Assembly: GCF_014306155.1 (NCBI RefSeq)
Contig: NZ_JACRWH010000004.1
Coordinates: 1 to 64,000 of the forward strand
Length of the DNA: 64,000 bases
Direction: 5' to 3'
From: Holdemanella hominis
GTDB taxonomy: Bacteria > Bacillota_I > Bacilli_A > Erysipelotrichales > Erysipelotrichaceae
A program made the translations under genes and the position numbers. This document shows positions 10,022-18,584 of the stretch, piece after piece. The stretch's first letter is position 1. Every line of letters begins with the position of its first letter. The notes under the pieces are model-generated. The model saw nothing but the letters and a program-made list of their open reading frames with translations, did not search any database and was not told where the DNA came from.

Positions 10022-10052
10022 AAAAAAAGCGCACCTATAGTAGGCGCGCTTA
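10022..10052 (-). terminator. attenuator-type terminator in the purine operon leader
   Basis: AAGCGCGCC/GGTGCGCTT forms a 9-bp stem with one G-U pair, followed on the minus strand by seven T. It lies between the promoter and purE, so full-length transcription must pass it. I do not recognise a known purine, PRPP or ppGpp aptamer upstream. Confidence 0.8.
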
Positions 10053-10100
10053 AAAAAGCAATTCTTCTCTATCAATTGTGGTAAATCTTCTTAAGACCAT
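10050..10100 (-). CDS. putative leader peptide of the purine operon (16 residues)
   Basis: ATG at 10100 with GGAGG eight bases upstream opens the frame MVLRRFTTIDREELLF. The TAA stop (10052-10050) falls at the first bases of the terminator hairpin. The ribosome site is stronger than that of many genes here. The position suggests a role in controlling the terminator, but I know of no described family for this peptide and the ORF could be chance. Confidence 0.5.
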   Translation of the reverse strand: MVLRRFTTIDREELLF

Positions 10101-10141
10101 AAGTAAGACCTCCAAAATCAGAAAAACACTTCTGCAATATT

Positions 10142-10170
10142 ATAATACCTAAAATCAACTCAAATGACAA
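10142..10170 (-). promoter_or_regulatory. promoter of the purine operon
   Basis: TTGTCA (10170-10165), 17-base spacer, TATTAT (10147-10142) on the minus strand. The predicted start near 10135 gives a leader of about 135 bases before purE. The stretch 10171-10258 holds nothing else I recognise. Confidence 0.75.
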
Positions 10171-10258
10171 CCTATATTTCATGAAAGTTATGCTCTAGGC
10201 ATAAACAATTTATATTTTCTTAAATCAAATATATAAAATTTCTCCCCATACAAGAAAA

Positions 10259-10287
10259 TCCTGCACCAACATTAAGTTAGTACAGGA
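10259..10287 (-). terminator. terminator of the first peptide-binding lipoprotein gene
   Basis: TCCTG...CAGGA outer stem with further pairing inside, followed by TTTTC on the minus strand, 40 bases after the stop codon. Confidence 0.65.
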
Positions 10288-10326
10288 CTATATTTTGCCC
10301 TAATATCCATTAGGATACATCATATG

Positions 10327-11985
10327 TTATTTATTCACAATATAAGCCGTCGCAATGGATTGAGCCCAATTATAAATAGATGTTGTATGCATTCCTTTGA
10401 TATTCTTGTTTCTTAAGCAATATGTCTTAGTAGAGTCTACAGGTAAATAACCACACAATTCACTTTGTCGAACTAAAGCATTATGATAATTCTCTTTAGA
10501 TACATCATTATCGGATGTATACATACCAGCATCTAGATAAGCATCTAGTTGTTCATCACTCAAACGACCAAAGTTATTTGTAGCACCTGTTCTTAAAATA
10601 AAGTTAATGCCTGTATCGTCTGGTGAGCCATAAGAGAAACCTAGATATGTTGCATCCCAACTATCTGTTTGAGCATCATCCTGCACAGTATTTATGACCG
10701 TATTAAATTCAACTGTATTGGCTTTAAAATCAATTCCAATCGCATTTAAGCATTTCTGTAAAACCGGAATCAAAGAATCCAAAGAATCCTTATCTTTATT
10801 TGCCAAGAAACGAACCGTTAATTTTTCACCATCTTTATAACGATATCCATCATCTGCCAATGTATATCCTGCATCTTCTAAGATTTGGTTTGCCTTTTCA
10901 ACATCATAATCATAATAAGTGACACCATCTACTTTTTCTTCATTACGAATCATTTTTCCATTATTTAAAGAAACAGGATTTCCAAAAGTACCAGGCTTAT
11001 AAGCCATACCATCAATTTGATAGTAATTATCAATATATTCTTGCGCATTAAATCCATATCCGATGGCTTTTCTTACCGCAACATCACTACAAGCTCCCAC
11101 ATAAGAGTTAAAGATAATAAAACTTTCACGATCACTCGGATAAGAATCAACAGATAAACTTTTATTTTTTTGTACAGATTTAATTTTATTTGCCTCAATC
11201 ACATCCGGAATATAGTCCACTGTTCCATTTTCCAATTCTTTGACTTCTGTTGAAGTATCAGTCTTTTTAATCATAATCTTAGAAATTTGATACTCTCCTT
11301 TTTTCGTCTTAAACTTTGAATTTGAAACTAAACTAGCTCCACTTGTCTTCTCAAACTTCTTTAACACATAAGCGCCCGTTCCAATTGGCTTACCATTCTT
11401 CTTTTCAATACTTTCTGTTTTTCCTTTTTTATAATTTAAATATTCTGAACTACAAATCTTCTGTGTTCCAAGTGTAGAAACCGCATCAATTCTAGGCTTA
11501 TCCAAATGGAAAACAACTGTATAATTATCTGGTGTTTCAACTCCAGTAAAGCTAGATGCATCTGCATCATGATATTCACTATAACCATCTAAAAAATCAA
11601 CGTTGTTCGCAAAACGACCTGTATAGCTTGGATCGGCCATAATTGTAAATGTTGTCTGCACATCTTTTGAAGTAAACTTGGATCCATCACTAAAATGGAT
11701 GCCTTTCTTTAATTTAAAAGTCATTGTCTTGCCATCTTCACTGATTTCAGGTAAGGACTTAGCCAAATCTGCAACTAACTCTCCTTTTTTGTTGTATTTC
11801 AACAACCCTTGATAAACCAAATCAACGACATAAGAATCATTTGTCGTTTGGTAATACATGGGCGAAAAAGTTCCATTCATTTCTGAACTCAACCCAACTG
11901 TCAACACTTGATCATTACCTGCAGCTTTTGCGCTACATCCACACATCAACAAAGCCATTCCACATGCTAATAAATTTTTATACAT
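10327..11985 (-). CDS. oligopeptide ABC transporter substrate-binding lipoprotein
   Basis: 552 residues, family SBP_bac_5 (OppA/DppA type). A lipoprotein signal peptide ends in LLMCGC, giving an N-terminal lipidated Cys at residue 17. The mature part begins with the usual VGLSSEMNGTFSPMYYQT and carries YVVDLVYQGLLKYN and GIHFSDGSKFTSKDV. It should bind peptides or related ligands outside the membrane. No oppBCDF permease or ATPase genes are next to it, so it must use a transporter encoded elsewhere. It closely resembles the protein at 12427-14109, with many shared stretches, so the pair looks like a duplication. A T-box leader precedes this copy only. Confidence 0.92.
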   Translation of the reverse strand: MYKNLLACGMALLMCGCSAKAAGNDQVLTVGLSSEMNGTFSPMYYQTTNDSYVVDLVYQGLLKYNKKGELVADLAKSLPEISEDGKTMTFKLKKGIHFSDGSKFTSKDVQTTFTIMADPSYTGRFANNVDFLDGYSEYHDADASSFTGVETPDNYTVVFHLDKPRIDAVSTLGTQKICSSEYLNYKKGKTESIEKKNGKPIGTGAYVLKKFEKTSGASLVSNSKFKTKKGEYQISKIMIKKTDTSTEVKELENGTVDYIPDVIEANKIKSVQKNKSLSVDSYPSDRESFIIFNSYVGACSDVAVRKAIGYGFNAQEYIDNYYQIDGMAYKPGTFGNPVSLNNGKMIRNEEKVDGVTYYDYDVEKANQILEDAGYTLADDGYRYKDGEKLTVRFLANKDKDSLDSLIPVLQKCLNAIGIDFKANTVEFNTVINTVQDDAQTDSWDATYLGFSYGSPDDTGINFILRTGATNNFGRLSDEQLDAYLDAGMYTSDNDVSKENYHNALVRQSELCGYLPVDSTKTYCLRNKNIKGMHTTSIYNWAQSIATAYIVNK

Positions 11986-12061
11986 TCTCTTTTACCTCCT
12001 AATTATTTATTCTTTGTACCACCACCAGTCAGCTAACACTTTTCATCACTCTCCTTATAAA

Positions 12062-12327
12062 TAAAAAATCCTGCATCAAATTAAAAATTTGACACAGGAC
12101 AGAATATCAAAATAATCTGCGGTACCACCTGAATTGGTATACTTATACCCACCTCTAGAATGCCATCACATTCGATCCATTTAACGCACGGAACACGTCG
12201 CAGCTACTCAGAAACACTTTTCACCTTGCCCTTGAAAGTCCATTTGCTAAGTCGTAATAATCTAGCTTCCACCCTGACTAGAATCTCTTTGTATACGGTC
12301 CTTAGTTTGATCTCTTTCGCATCGGTT
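12062..12327 (-). ncRNA. T-box riboswitch upstream of the peptide-binding lipoprotein gene
   Basis: The minus strand has the T-box AGGTGGTACCGCAG (12130-12117), a stem I tip with GGTGGAA flanked by CTAG/CTAG arms, an AGTAG plus GTTA element before it, and a terminator at 12099-12069. Pairing CTAAG with CTTAG and GAAAG with CTTTC leaves a 3' specifier loop CAAATGGA. It can be read as ATG (Met) or TGG (Trp). The T-box TGGT pairs with a tRNA whose base 73 is A, which fits tRNA-Met better than tRNA-Trp (G73 in Bacillus). Confidence 0.88.
12069..12099 (-). terminator. regulated terminator of the T-box leader
   Basis: TCCTG(T)GTCAAATT paired with AATTTGAT-GCAGGA, followed by TTTTTTAT on the minus strand. 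It competes with the T-box antiterminator. Confidence 0.85.
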
Positions 12328-12333
12328 GTCTAT

Positions 12334-12362
12334 AGGATACACCAAATAAAATCTGTTTTCAA
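12334..12362 (-). promoter_or_regulatory. promoter of the T-box leader
   Basis: TTGAAA (12362-12357), 17-base spacer, TATCCT (12339-12334) on the minus strand. Transcript start is expected near 12327. Confidence 0.65.
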
Positions 12363-12396
12363 CATTTTTTCAAGTTATTTACATTTTTTTCAAGAA

Positions 12397-12422
12397 AAAG
12401 AGATATGTCTCCATATCCCTTT
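12397..12422 (-). terminator. terminator of the second peptide-binding lipoprotein gene
   Basis: AAAGGGATATG/CATATCTCTTT with a 4-base loop and a following T-rich run on the minus strand. Confidence 0.75.
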
Positions 12423-12426
12423 CGTA

Positions 12427-14109
12427 TTAATCGTCAATATAAGCTGTAGCCATTGATTGTGACCAAATAAATGTAGAAGATGTATTCAAACCTTTTACTT
12501 TCTTATTACGTAAACAATACGTTTGTACACCATCTGTTGGTAAGTATGCACATAGTTCTGCTTGACGAACATAAGCCTTTAAGTAAGCAGCAGCTGAAGC
12601 CTCTTTATCAGCTGTATAAGCACCTGCAGCTAAGTATGAATCTAATTCATCATCTTTTAAACGAGCGAAGTTATTTACACCCTTCGATTGAATCAAGTAA
12701 TCAACACCTGTATCTTCAGGACTTCCATAAGAGAATCCTAAGTAAGATACATCCCAATCACCAACAGCTGAATCATCACCTACAGTTGAAATAACTGTAT
12801 TAAATTCTACAGTATTTGCCTTGAAGTCGACACCAAGTTCGCCCCATTGTTTTTGTAACATAGGAATCAATGTATCCATCGCATCTTTTTCTTTTGTAGC
12901 CAAGAACTTAATGCTTAATTTTTGACCATTTTTTTCACGAATACCATCACTACCAACAGTCCATCCCACATCATCTAAGATTTGTTTAGCTTTTTCTACA
13001 TCATAATCATAGTAAGTAGCACCATCTACTTTTTCTTCACCACGAATATAAGCGCCATTTGCCCCAGATACTGGGTTACCAAACATGCCTGGTACATATG
13101 CCAATTTTGCATCTTTATCATCTAATTTATAATAGCTTGCGATATAGGCTTCACGATCAAATCCATAAGCCAAAGCTTGACGAACAGCCTGATCTTGGCA
13201 TGCACCTGCAGCTGTATTCATAAACAAGAAGTCTTCACGATCACTTGGATACGAATCCATAGTCAAACCTTTATCTTTGTCTTTGGCAACTGTGTTGATT
13301 TTATTCGCATCTACTACATCTGGAATATAATCGACAGTTCCATTTTCTAATTCTTTGATTTCAGTCGAAGTCTCCGTTTTCTTGATCATAATCTTAGAAA
13401 TCTGATATTCTCCATCTTTGGCTTCAAAATTTTCATTTCGATCCAATGAAGCTCCCTCTGTTTTAGAGAATGATTTTAATTTATAAGGACCTGTTCCAAT
13501 AGGATTACTATTGTTCTTTTCAACATTCGAAGTTTTTCCCTTCTTATACTTCAATGTTTTTGCACTACAAATTTTTTGTGTTCCCAAAGTCGATTCTGCA
13601 TCGATTTTTGGTTTAGACATGCGGAATACAACGGTATAATCATCCGGTGTTTCAATACCTGAGACATCTTTGGCATCTCCATCATGATATTCGCTATATC
13701 CATTTAAGAAATCAACATTACTTGAAAAACGTCCTGTATAGCTTGGATCGGCCATAACGCTAAACGTTGCCTTTACATCTTTTGAAGTAAATTTAGATCC
13801 ATCACTGAATTTAACACCTTTCTTCAATTTAAATGTCATTGTTGTTCCATCATCACTAATAGTAGGCAGTTCCTCTGCTAATTCTGGAACTAAATTGGCA
13901 TCCTTGTCATATGCCAATAATCCTTGATATACCAAGTTAACAACATTCGAATCGTTTACCGTTTGATAATACATGGGAGAAAAATCTCCATTCATTTCTG
14001 TAAACAATCCAACTGTTAATGTTTGTTCTTTACCAGAACCTGATCCCCCTGCAGAACATCCTGCAAGTACAAATGCCATGCCTAGGGCACATACACTTCT
14101 CTTATTCAT
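12427..14109 (-). CDS. oligopeptide ABC transporter substrate-binding lipoprotein, second copy
   Basis: 560 residues, SBP_bac_5 family. The signal peptide ends in a textbook lipobox, LAGC (Cys 18). It shares long near-identical stretches with the neighbouring lipoprotein, for example MNGDFSPMYYQTVNDS, ADPSYTGRFSSNVDFLNGY and EIKELENGTVDYIPDV. It has its own terminator and a strong promoter (TTGAAA, 16 bases, TATAAT at about 14168-14141) and no T-box. The two copies are therefore wired differently: one constitutive or operator-controlled, one controlled by a tRNA. No transporter partner genes are adjacent. Confidence 0.92.
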   Translation of the reverse strand: MNKRSVCALGMAFVLAGCSAGGSGSGKEQTLTVGLFTEMNGDFSPMYYQTVNDSNVVNLVYQGLLAYDKDANLVPELAEELPTISDDGTTMTFKLKKGVKFSDGSKFTSKDVKATFSVMADPSYTGRFSSNVDFLNGYSEYHDGDAKDVSGIETPDDYTVVFRMSKPKIDAESTLGTQKICSAKTLKYKKGKTSNVEKNNSNPIGTGPYKLKSFSKTEGASLDRNENFEAKDGEYQISKIMIKKTETSTEIKELENGTVDYIPDVVDANKINTVAKDKDKGLTMDSYPSDREDFLFMNTAAGACQDQAVRQALAYGFDREAYIASYYKLDDKDAKLAYVPGMFGNPVSGANGAYIRGEEKVDGATYYDYDVEKAKQILDDVGWTVGSDGIREKNGQKLSIKFLATKEKDAMDTLIPMLQKQWGELGVDFKANTVEFNTVISTVGDDSAVGDWDVSYLGFSYGSPEDTGVDYLIQSKGVNNFARLKDDELDSYLAAGAYTADKEASAAAYLKAYVRQAELCAYLPTDGVQTYCLRNKKVKGLNTSSTFIWSQSMATAYIDD

Positions 14110-14137
14110 AATTCTTCCTCTTCTCTTTTATGTAAAT

Positions 14138-14192
14138 CATTATAATATTTTCTGTAACTATTTCAATTACTTTTTCATTTAATTTCTGTAAC
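14138..14192 (-). promoter_or_regulatory. promoter with a repeated GTTACAGAAA element
   Basis: TTGAAA and TATAAT with a 16-base spacer drive the second lipoprotein gene on the minus strand. GTTACAGAAA occurs at 14192-14183 and 14158-14149, 34 bases apart, bracketing the -35 element; this could be an operator. Confidence 0.5.
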
Positions 14193-14220
14193 AATATAAT
14201 TTATTTTATATAAAAGAAAA

Positions 14221-14244
14221 AAGCCTATCTTTTATGATAAGCTT
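14221..14244 (-). terminator. terminator of the tmk-rsmI operon
   Basis: AAGCTTATC/GATAGGCTT stem overlapping the rsmI stop, followed by TTTTTT on the minus strand. Confidence 0.8.
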
Positions 14245-15070
14245 CATATAATTCATTCTTTTTGCAAGCCATTTCTTTAGCAACTAAACCAATAGCTTCT
14301 TTTGTACGCATTCCAGATTCAATATATTCATCCACTTTCGTAATGGCTGTATACATATCAAATACAACGTCATCTTGTTTAAAGCCATCCATGACAATAA
14401 CCATTTCACCTTTACAAGTAGCCGCTACTTCTAACACTTCTTCAATCGTTCCACGAATATATTCTTCGTGCACTTTTGTAAGTTCTCTAGCTAAACACAT
14501 TTGACGATTTCCCAATACTTCCAACATATCTTGTAAAGTATCCTCAATACGATGAGGTGCTTCATAGAAAATAGTTGTATAAGGAATTGTTTTGATTTCT
14601 TCTAGCTGTTTCTTTCTTTTTGAACTCTTATTGTCTAAAAAGCCATAGAACAAATAGTGATAACAACTCAATCCACTCGCAACCAATGCATTCATAGCTG
14701 CGTTGGCACCTGAAACAGAAACTACATTAAATCCATGCGAAATGGTTTCTTGAACTAATTTCTGTCCTGGATCTGAAACCAAAGGGTAGCCTGCATCGGA
14801 AACTACCGCAACATTTTCGCCATTTTCTAATCGTTCAATGATTTTAGGAATACTGACCTGTTGATTATGTTCATGATGCGACATCAACATTGTATCAATT
14901 CCATATGCCATTAAAAGTTTTTTTGTATTACGCGTATCCTCAGCTGCAATGACACTCACTTCTTTTAAAATATCCAAAGCTCTAGGTGTCATTTCCTGCA
15001 AATTTCCAATAGGTGTAGGAACCAAATACAATGTGGAAACATCCGATTCAAAACTCTTCTGTCTAATCAT
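14225..15070 (-). CDS. rsmI: 16S rRNA (cytidine-2'-O)-methyltransferase
   Basis: 281 residues, tetrapyrrole methylase-like fold. TLYLVPTPIGNLQEMTPRA, AAEDTRNTKKLL, SDAGYPLVSDPG and FYEAPHRI are the RsmI hallmarks. The enzyme methylates the ribose of C1402 in the decoding centre. It is the last gene of tmk-holB-ricT-rsmI and overlaps ricT by 8 bases. In Bacillus extra genes (yabA, yazA and others) lie in this block; they are absent here. Confidence 0.96.
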   Translation of the reverse strand: MIRQKSFESDVSTLYLVPTPIGNLQEMTPRALDILKEVSVIAAEDTRNTKKLLMAYGIDTMLMSHHEHNQQVSIPKIIERLENGENVAVVSDAGYPLVSDPGQKLVQETISHGFNVVSVSGANAAMNALVASGLSCYHYLFYGFLDNKSSKRKKQLEEIKTIPYTTIFYEAPHRIEDTLQDMLEVLGNRQMCLARELTKVHEEYIRGTIEEVLEVAATCKGEMVIVMDGFKQDDVVFDMYTAITKVDEYIESGMRTKEAIGLVAKEMACKKNELYEAYHKR

Positions 15071-15896
15071 TAATTAATTCCTTGTCTGGCCACAATTCTT
15101 TGAAATCCACAAACAAGACTTCTTCTTTGTTCTCTAACTTAGCCTGTTTTTGAAGAACGTTCATACTTGAAATACGATACTTCTTGTCTTTATATGCCAC
15201 AGTTGAATTGATTTTTGGCAAATCCTTGCGCATTCTTGTATATTCTTCATTTTCAAAACGTAAACAACACATTAGTTTTCCACACTGTCCACTCAACTTT
15301 TGAATATTCAATGCCAACAACTGGTTTTTAGCCATATTGATTGATACCGTATCAAAATCTGACATGAATCTTGAGCAGCAGCACTCCATACCGCAGTTTC
15401 CAATTCCACCGACAATTTTAGCCTTGTTTCTTGGACCCACTTGTCTTAATTCTATACGACAATGTAAGTGTTGTGCTAGATCTTTCAATAGTTGTCTAAA
15501 ATCTACACGATCATCAGATACATATGTAAAAATAACTTTTGTACGATCCAATGTATATTCAGAACTAATCAAATGCATATCCAACTTCAAATTTGCGACA
15601 CACTCGTGACAAATCTTCATAGCTTCTTTAGCTCTTTCTACATTTTCCTCTTTACACTTAATATCTTCGGGTGTTGCCTTACGCAATACCGGCTTGATAT
15701 CTCCTTTTACTTTGGAAGCATCAAAATCAACGGTAGGGACACAAACCTTTCCTAATTCTTGTCCACGTACCGTTTCTACAACAACGATATCATTTGTATA
15801 GTATTTTACATTTGACCCGAAAGTGTAGGCTTTTTTTGATTCTTCAAACTGAATATAAACAATATATTTATATGTTACTTTTCCTTCTGTATTCAC
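15063..15896 (-). CDS. ricT: PSP1-domain protein, RicT (YaaT) homologue
   Basis: 277 residues. The PSP1 domain holds the cysteine-rich run CGMECCCSRF and SGQCGKLMCCLRFENEEY, matching the Fe-S-binding cysteines of Bacillus YaaT. In Bacillus RicT acts with RicA and RicF in RNase Y-dependent mRNA maturation and affects sporulation, competence and biofilm phosphorelay. Its place between holB and rsmI is conserved in Firmicutes. The start overlaps the holB stop. Confidence 0.93.
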   Translation of the reverse strand: MNTEGKVTYKYIVYIQFEESKKAYTFGSNVKYYTNDIVVVETVRGQELGKVCVPTVDFDASKVKGDIKPVLRKATPEDIKCKEENVERAKEAMKICHECVANLKLDMHLISSEYTLDRTKVIFTYVSDDRVDFRQLLKDLAQHLHCRIELRQVGPRNKAKIVGGIGNCGMECCCSRFMSDFDTVSINMAKNQLLALNIQKLSGQCGKLMCCLRFENEEYTRMRKDLPKINSTVAYKDKKYRISSMNVLQKQAKLENKEEVLFVDFKELWPDKELIND

Positions 15897-16810
15897 TAAA
15901 TCACAGCCTTCCTAATATCATAATAAAGCTTATCCATAAATAAACCTAAATCGACTGGTCGATATAACATATCCATATTCTCAATCAAAATCGAATATAG
16001 TTTTACTTTTTTTTCTAAAGGTAAATTTACCCTATCATTTTTTACATAGAATAAAACCCATTGAATCCACAATTGTATCCAATCCTTATTCATGCGTTCA
16101 GACTTACTCACAAATACACTTGTCTGCATCTTTTCAATTTGTGCAAAAGAAGATGCCTGCTCAATATATTCAAGTGCAACTTGTTTTAACTCTTCAAAAT
16201 CAGGCAAAGACAACAATTCAATAGCCTTATCATACGTATATCCAGATTCAGCCAACATCTTTGCGTTTTCTTCACTTGTATTTTCAAGCAACAAGTGTTC
16301 ACAGCTTTCCGGCTTAAAACAAATAGCCTGACATCTAGATTGAATAGTCGGTAATACATTGGATTTTTCATCCGCAATTAATATACCATAAATCCCTTCA
16401 CTTGGCTCCTCTAAAAACTTCAACAAGCTATTTGAAGCATCTGGCGTAGCCTTATCATAATGATCTAGAATATAGATTCTGGCATTTTGTTTTCCTGCAC
16501 TCGTTGATTCAAAAAATGCCTGTAAATCCACTATATCTTTCTTTTTAATACGATCATTCGATATAATCATGTAATCTAAAGATTCTTCATTCTCTATCCG
16601 CTTACAGCTTTCACATTCTTGACACGCAAAACCATCAAAATCTGTATGTTCGCACACAATACTTTGGGCAAATAAGAGGGCTGTTTCTAATTTACTTGAA
16701 CCTTTTGGTCCGTGAAATAAATAGGCATTCGCAACTTTTTTATTTTTTAAAGCATTTGACAATGTCTGATAAACGATTGGCTGTGCCTTTTTTAGATACT
16801 CTTTATTCAT
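15896..16810 (-). CDS. holB: DNA polymerase III delta' subunit
   Basis: 304 residues. The AAA+ clamp-loader fold begins with AYLFHGPKGSSKLETALLFAQ, a P-loop with the altered form usual in delta', followed by a four-cysteine zinc site in CEHTD...CQECESC, LLKFLEEPSEGIYGILIA and IQSRCQAICF. It is part of the clamp loader with DnaX and delta. It overlaps tmk by 8 bases and ricT by one. Confidence 0.94.
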   Translation of the reverse strand: MNKEYLKKAQPIVYQTLSNALKNKKVANAYLFHGPKGSSKLETALLFAQSIVCEHTDFDGFACQECESCKRIENEESLDYMIISNDRIKKKDIVDLQAFFESTSAGKQNARIYILDHYDKATPDASNSLLKFLEEPSEGIYGILIADEKSNVLPTIQSRCQAICFKPESCEHLLLENTSEENAKMLAESGYTYDKAIELLSLPDFEELKQVALEYIEQASSFAQIEKMQTSVFVSKSERMNKDWIQLWIQWVLFYVKNDRVNLPLEKKVKLYSILIENMDMLYRPVDLGLFMDKLYYDIRKAVI

Positions 16811-17435
16811 ATTCTTTGATTACCTTTAAGACACATTCCATGGCACTTTTTAAAACCTCTTCCTTACAAGGCTCGGCATCAATCACTTCAATACGCTCTG
16901 GATACATGGATACTAATGTTTCATAGCCTTGACGCACAGCTTTATGGAATGAACTTTCTTCTTGGTCCAAACGATTCAAATCGCCACGAAGATTCATACG
17001 TTTTTTACCCGTTTCTACACTAACGGATAAAAATAGAGTCTTTTCAGGCATACATCCATCAATCGCAAACTGATTGATATCCCATACTTCTTTTAAACCT
17101 ATTCCTCGTGCAATTCCTTGGTATGCCAAACTTGAATCAATGAAGCGATCACACAATACGATCTTCTTATTTTCCAATGCTGGAAGAACAACTTCTTTTA
17201 AATGTTGTCTACGACTTGCCGCATATAATAATGCTTCTGTACGATCATCCATTTCTGTATTGTTTACATCTAATAATATATTACGAATGGATTCAGCAAT
17301 CTTGCTTCCGCCTGGCTCACGAGTATAAATGCAGTCGTATCCCATTTTGATCAATTCTTCTTGTACCGCTTTACATACGGTTGTTTTTCCTGATCCATCA
17401 TTTCCTTCAAATGTTATAAATACACCTTGTTTCAT
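16803..17435 (-). CDS. tmk: thymidylate kinase
   Basis: 210 residues. P-loop FEGNDGSGKTT, the TREPGG motif, and CDRFIDSSLAYQGIARG are all present. It phosphorylates dTMP to dTDP. The ATG at 17435 is chosen because GAGGA lies just before it; a start five codons upstream would put the ribosome site inside the coding region. It is the first gene of tmk-holB-ricT-rsmI. Confidence 0.96.
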   Translation of the reverse strand: MKQGVFITFEGNDGSGKTTVCKAVQEELIKMGYDCIYTREPGGSKIAESIRNILLDVNNTEMDDRTEALLYAASRRQHLKEVVLPALENKKIVLCDRFIDSSLAYQGIARGIGLKEVWDINQFAIDGCMPEKTLFLSVSVETGKKRMNLRGDLNRLDQEESSFHKAVRQGYETLVSMYPERIEVIDAEPCKEEVLKSAMECVLKVIKEYE

Positions 17436-17508
17436 ATTTTTCCTCACCATATATATTCAATAATTATTATTTTCTAATATCTATTTCTCATTTAAACATA
17501 GCGTTCTT

Positions 17509-17584
17509 CGGTTTTCAAGTGATTATTAATATCATATTTTACGGTTTTCAACTATATTCAGACATCAAAAAATACAGTTTTCAA
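17509..17584 (-). repeat. three 10-bp repeats at 33-bp spacing upstream of tmk
   Basis: TTGAAAACCG/TTGAAAACTG (minus strand) occurs at 17518-17509, 17551-17542 and 17584-17575, exactly 33 bases apart. Two copies have a plausible -10 17 bases on (TAATAA, TTAAAT), so these may be tandem promoters for tmk, or a phased binding site. Confidence 0.6.
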
Positions 17585-17586
17585 AA

Positions 17587-17619
17587 AAATACCCATAAGA
17601 ATTCAACTTATGGGTATTT
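17587..17619 (-). terminator. purC terminator
   Basis: Perfect 13-bp stem AAATACCCATAAG/CTTATGGGTATTT followed by T residues on the minus strand. Confidence 0.9.
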
Positions 17620-17624
17620 CTTAA

Positions 17625-18494
17625 TTATAATGTTTTTCCTGTCAACATTGTGTAAGCTTGAAGATATTTTTCAATAGTCTTATCCACAATCTCTTGAGGA
17701 AGTGTCCAGTCATTACCTGGATTTGCCTTTAGCCAGTCACGCGCAAATTGTTTGTCAAATGATGGTTGCGAATGACCCGCTTCATATCCATCTGCAGGCC
17801 AGAAACGAGAACTATCAGGAGTTAACATTTCATCGCCAATAACGATATTACCATTTTCGTCTAAACCAAATTCAAATTTTGTATCCGCAATAATAATCCC
17901 TTTGCTTAAAGCATATTCAGCACATTTTTTATATAAAGCGATTGTACAATCTTTGATCTTAGTTGCATATTCTTCACCATGTCCTGGGAAGTGTTTTTCT
18001 AAGTGCGCAATACTTTGTTCAAAAGAAATGTTTTCATCATGATCACCAATTTCAGCCTTTGTACTAGGTGTATAAATTGGTTCTGGAAGTTTTTGTGATT
18101 CTTGTAATCCTTCTGGAAGTTCAATACCACAAACCTTTCCTGTTTCTTGGTAGCTAGCCCATCCACTACCTGTGATGTAACCACGAACAATACATTCGAT
18201 TGGAAGCATGTTCAATTTACGGCATAACATTGATTTTCCTTCAAATTTTTCTTGTTGGAAATATTCCGGCATATCCTTTGTATCCACACTAATCATGTGG
18301 TTTGGTAAGATATCTCTTGTGTAATCAAACCAGAATTTTGACATCTGCGTTAAAACAGTTCCTTTTTTTGTCACCTCATTGTTTAGAATTACATCAAAAC
18401 AACTGATACGATCTGTCGCAACCATAATAAGGTTGTCTTTATTGTCGTAAATCTCACGTACTTTTCCTTCTTTAATTGGTTTTAATTCCTGCAT
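17625..18494 (-). CDS. purC: phosphoribosylaminoimidazole-succinocarboxamide synthase
   Basis: 289 residues. It has KEGKVREIYD, VATDRISCFDVIL, ECIVRGYITGSGW, IIADTKFEFGLD and GDEMLTPDSSRFW, the signature of SAICAR synthetase. It joins aspartate to CAIR. It stands alone with its own promoter (TTGTGT, 17 bases, TATCTT, near 18550-18520) and terminator, outside the main pur operon, and no leader terminator is seen. The ATG at 18494 follows AAGGAG; the upstream extension is not supported. Confidence 0.96.
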   Translation of the reverse strand: MQELKPIKEGKVREIYDNKDNLIMVATDRISCFDVILNNEVTKKGTVLTQMSKFWFDYTRDILPNHMISVDTKDMPEYFQQEKFEGKSMLCRKLNMLPIECIVRGYITGSGWASYQETGKVCGIELPEGLQESQKLPEPIYTPSTKAEIGDHDENISFEQSIAHLEKHFPGHGEEYATKIKDCTIALYKKCAEYALSKGIIIADTKFEFGLDENGNIVIGDEMLTPDSSRFWPADGYEAGHSQPSFDKQFARDWLKANPGNDWTLPQEIVDKTIEKYLQAYTMLTGKTL

Positions 18495-18562
18495 CTCGAA
18501 TCTCCTTTTCTGCGTACAAGACAAAGATACAACTAAAACAAATTTAACACAATATCAAAATA

Positions 18563-18584
18563 AGGAAATCCTAAGATTTCCTTA
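18563..18584 (-). terminator. terminator of the metal ATPase gene
   Basis: AAGGAAATC/GATTTCCTT with a 4-base loop, overlapping the stop codon; the T-run is weak (TATTTTG). Confidence 0.6.

Noticed and set aside
10001..10075. N-terminal extension of PurE to 10075
   Set aside because: It would translate the terminator hairpin; the ATG at 10000 has its own ribosome site.
10050..10140. Known purine, PRPP or preQ1 riboswitch before purE
   Set aside because: The conserved cores of these aptamers (for example the TATA...GGTT...CTAC...GACT pattern of the purine type) are not present.
14149..14192. GTTACAGAAA pair as a firm operator
   Set aside because: Only two copies in a very AT-rich stretch and no regulator known; kept as a weak feature only.
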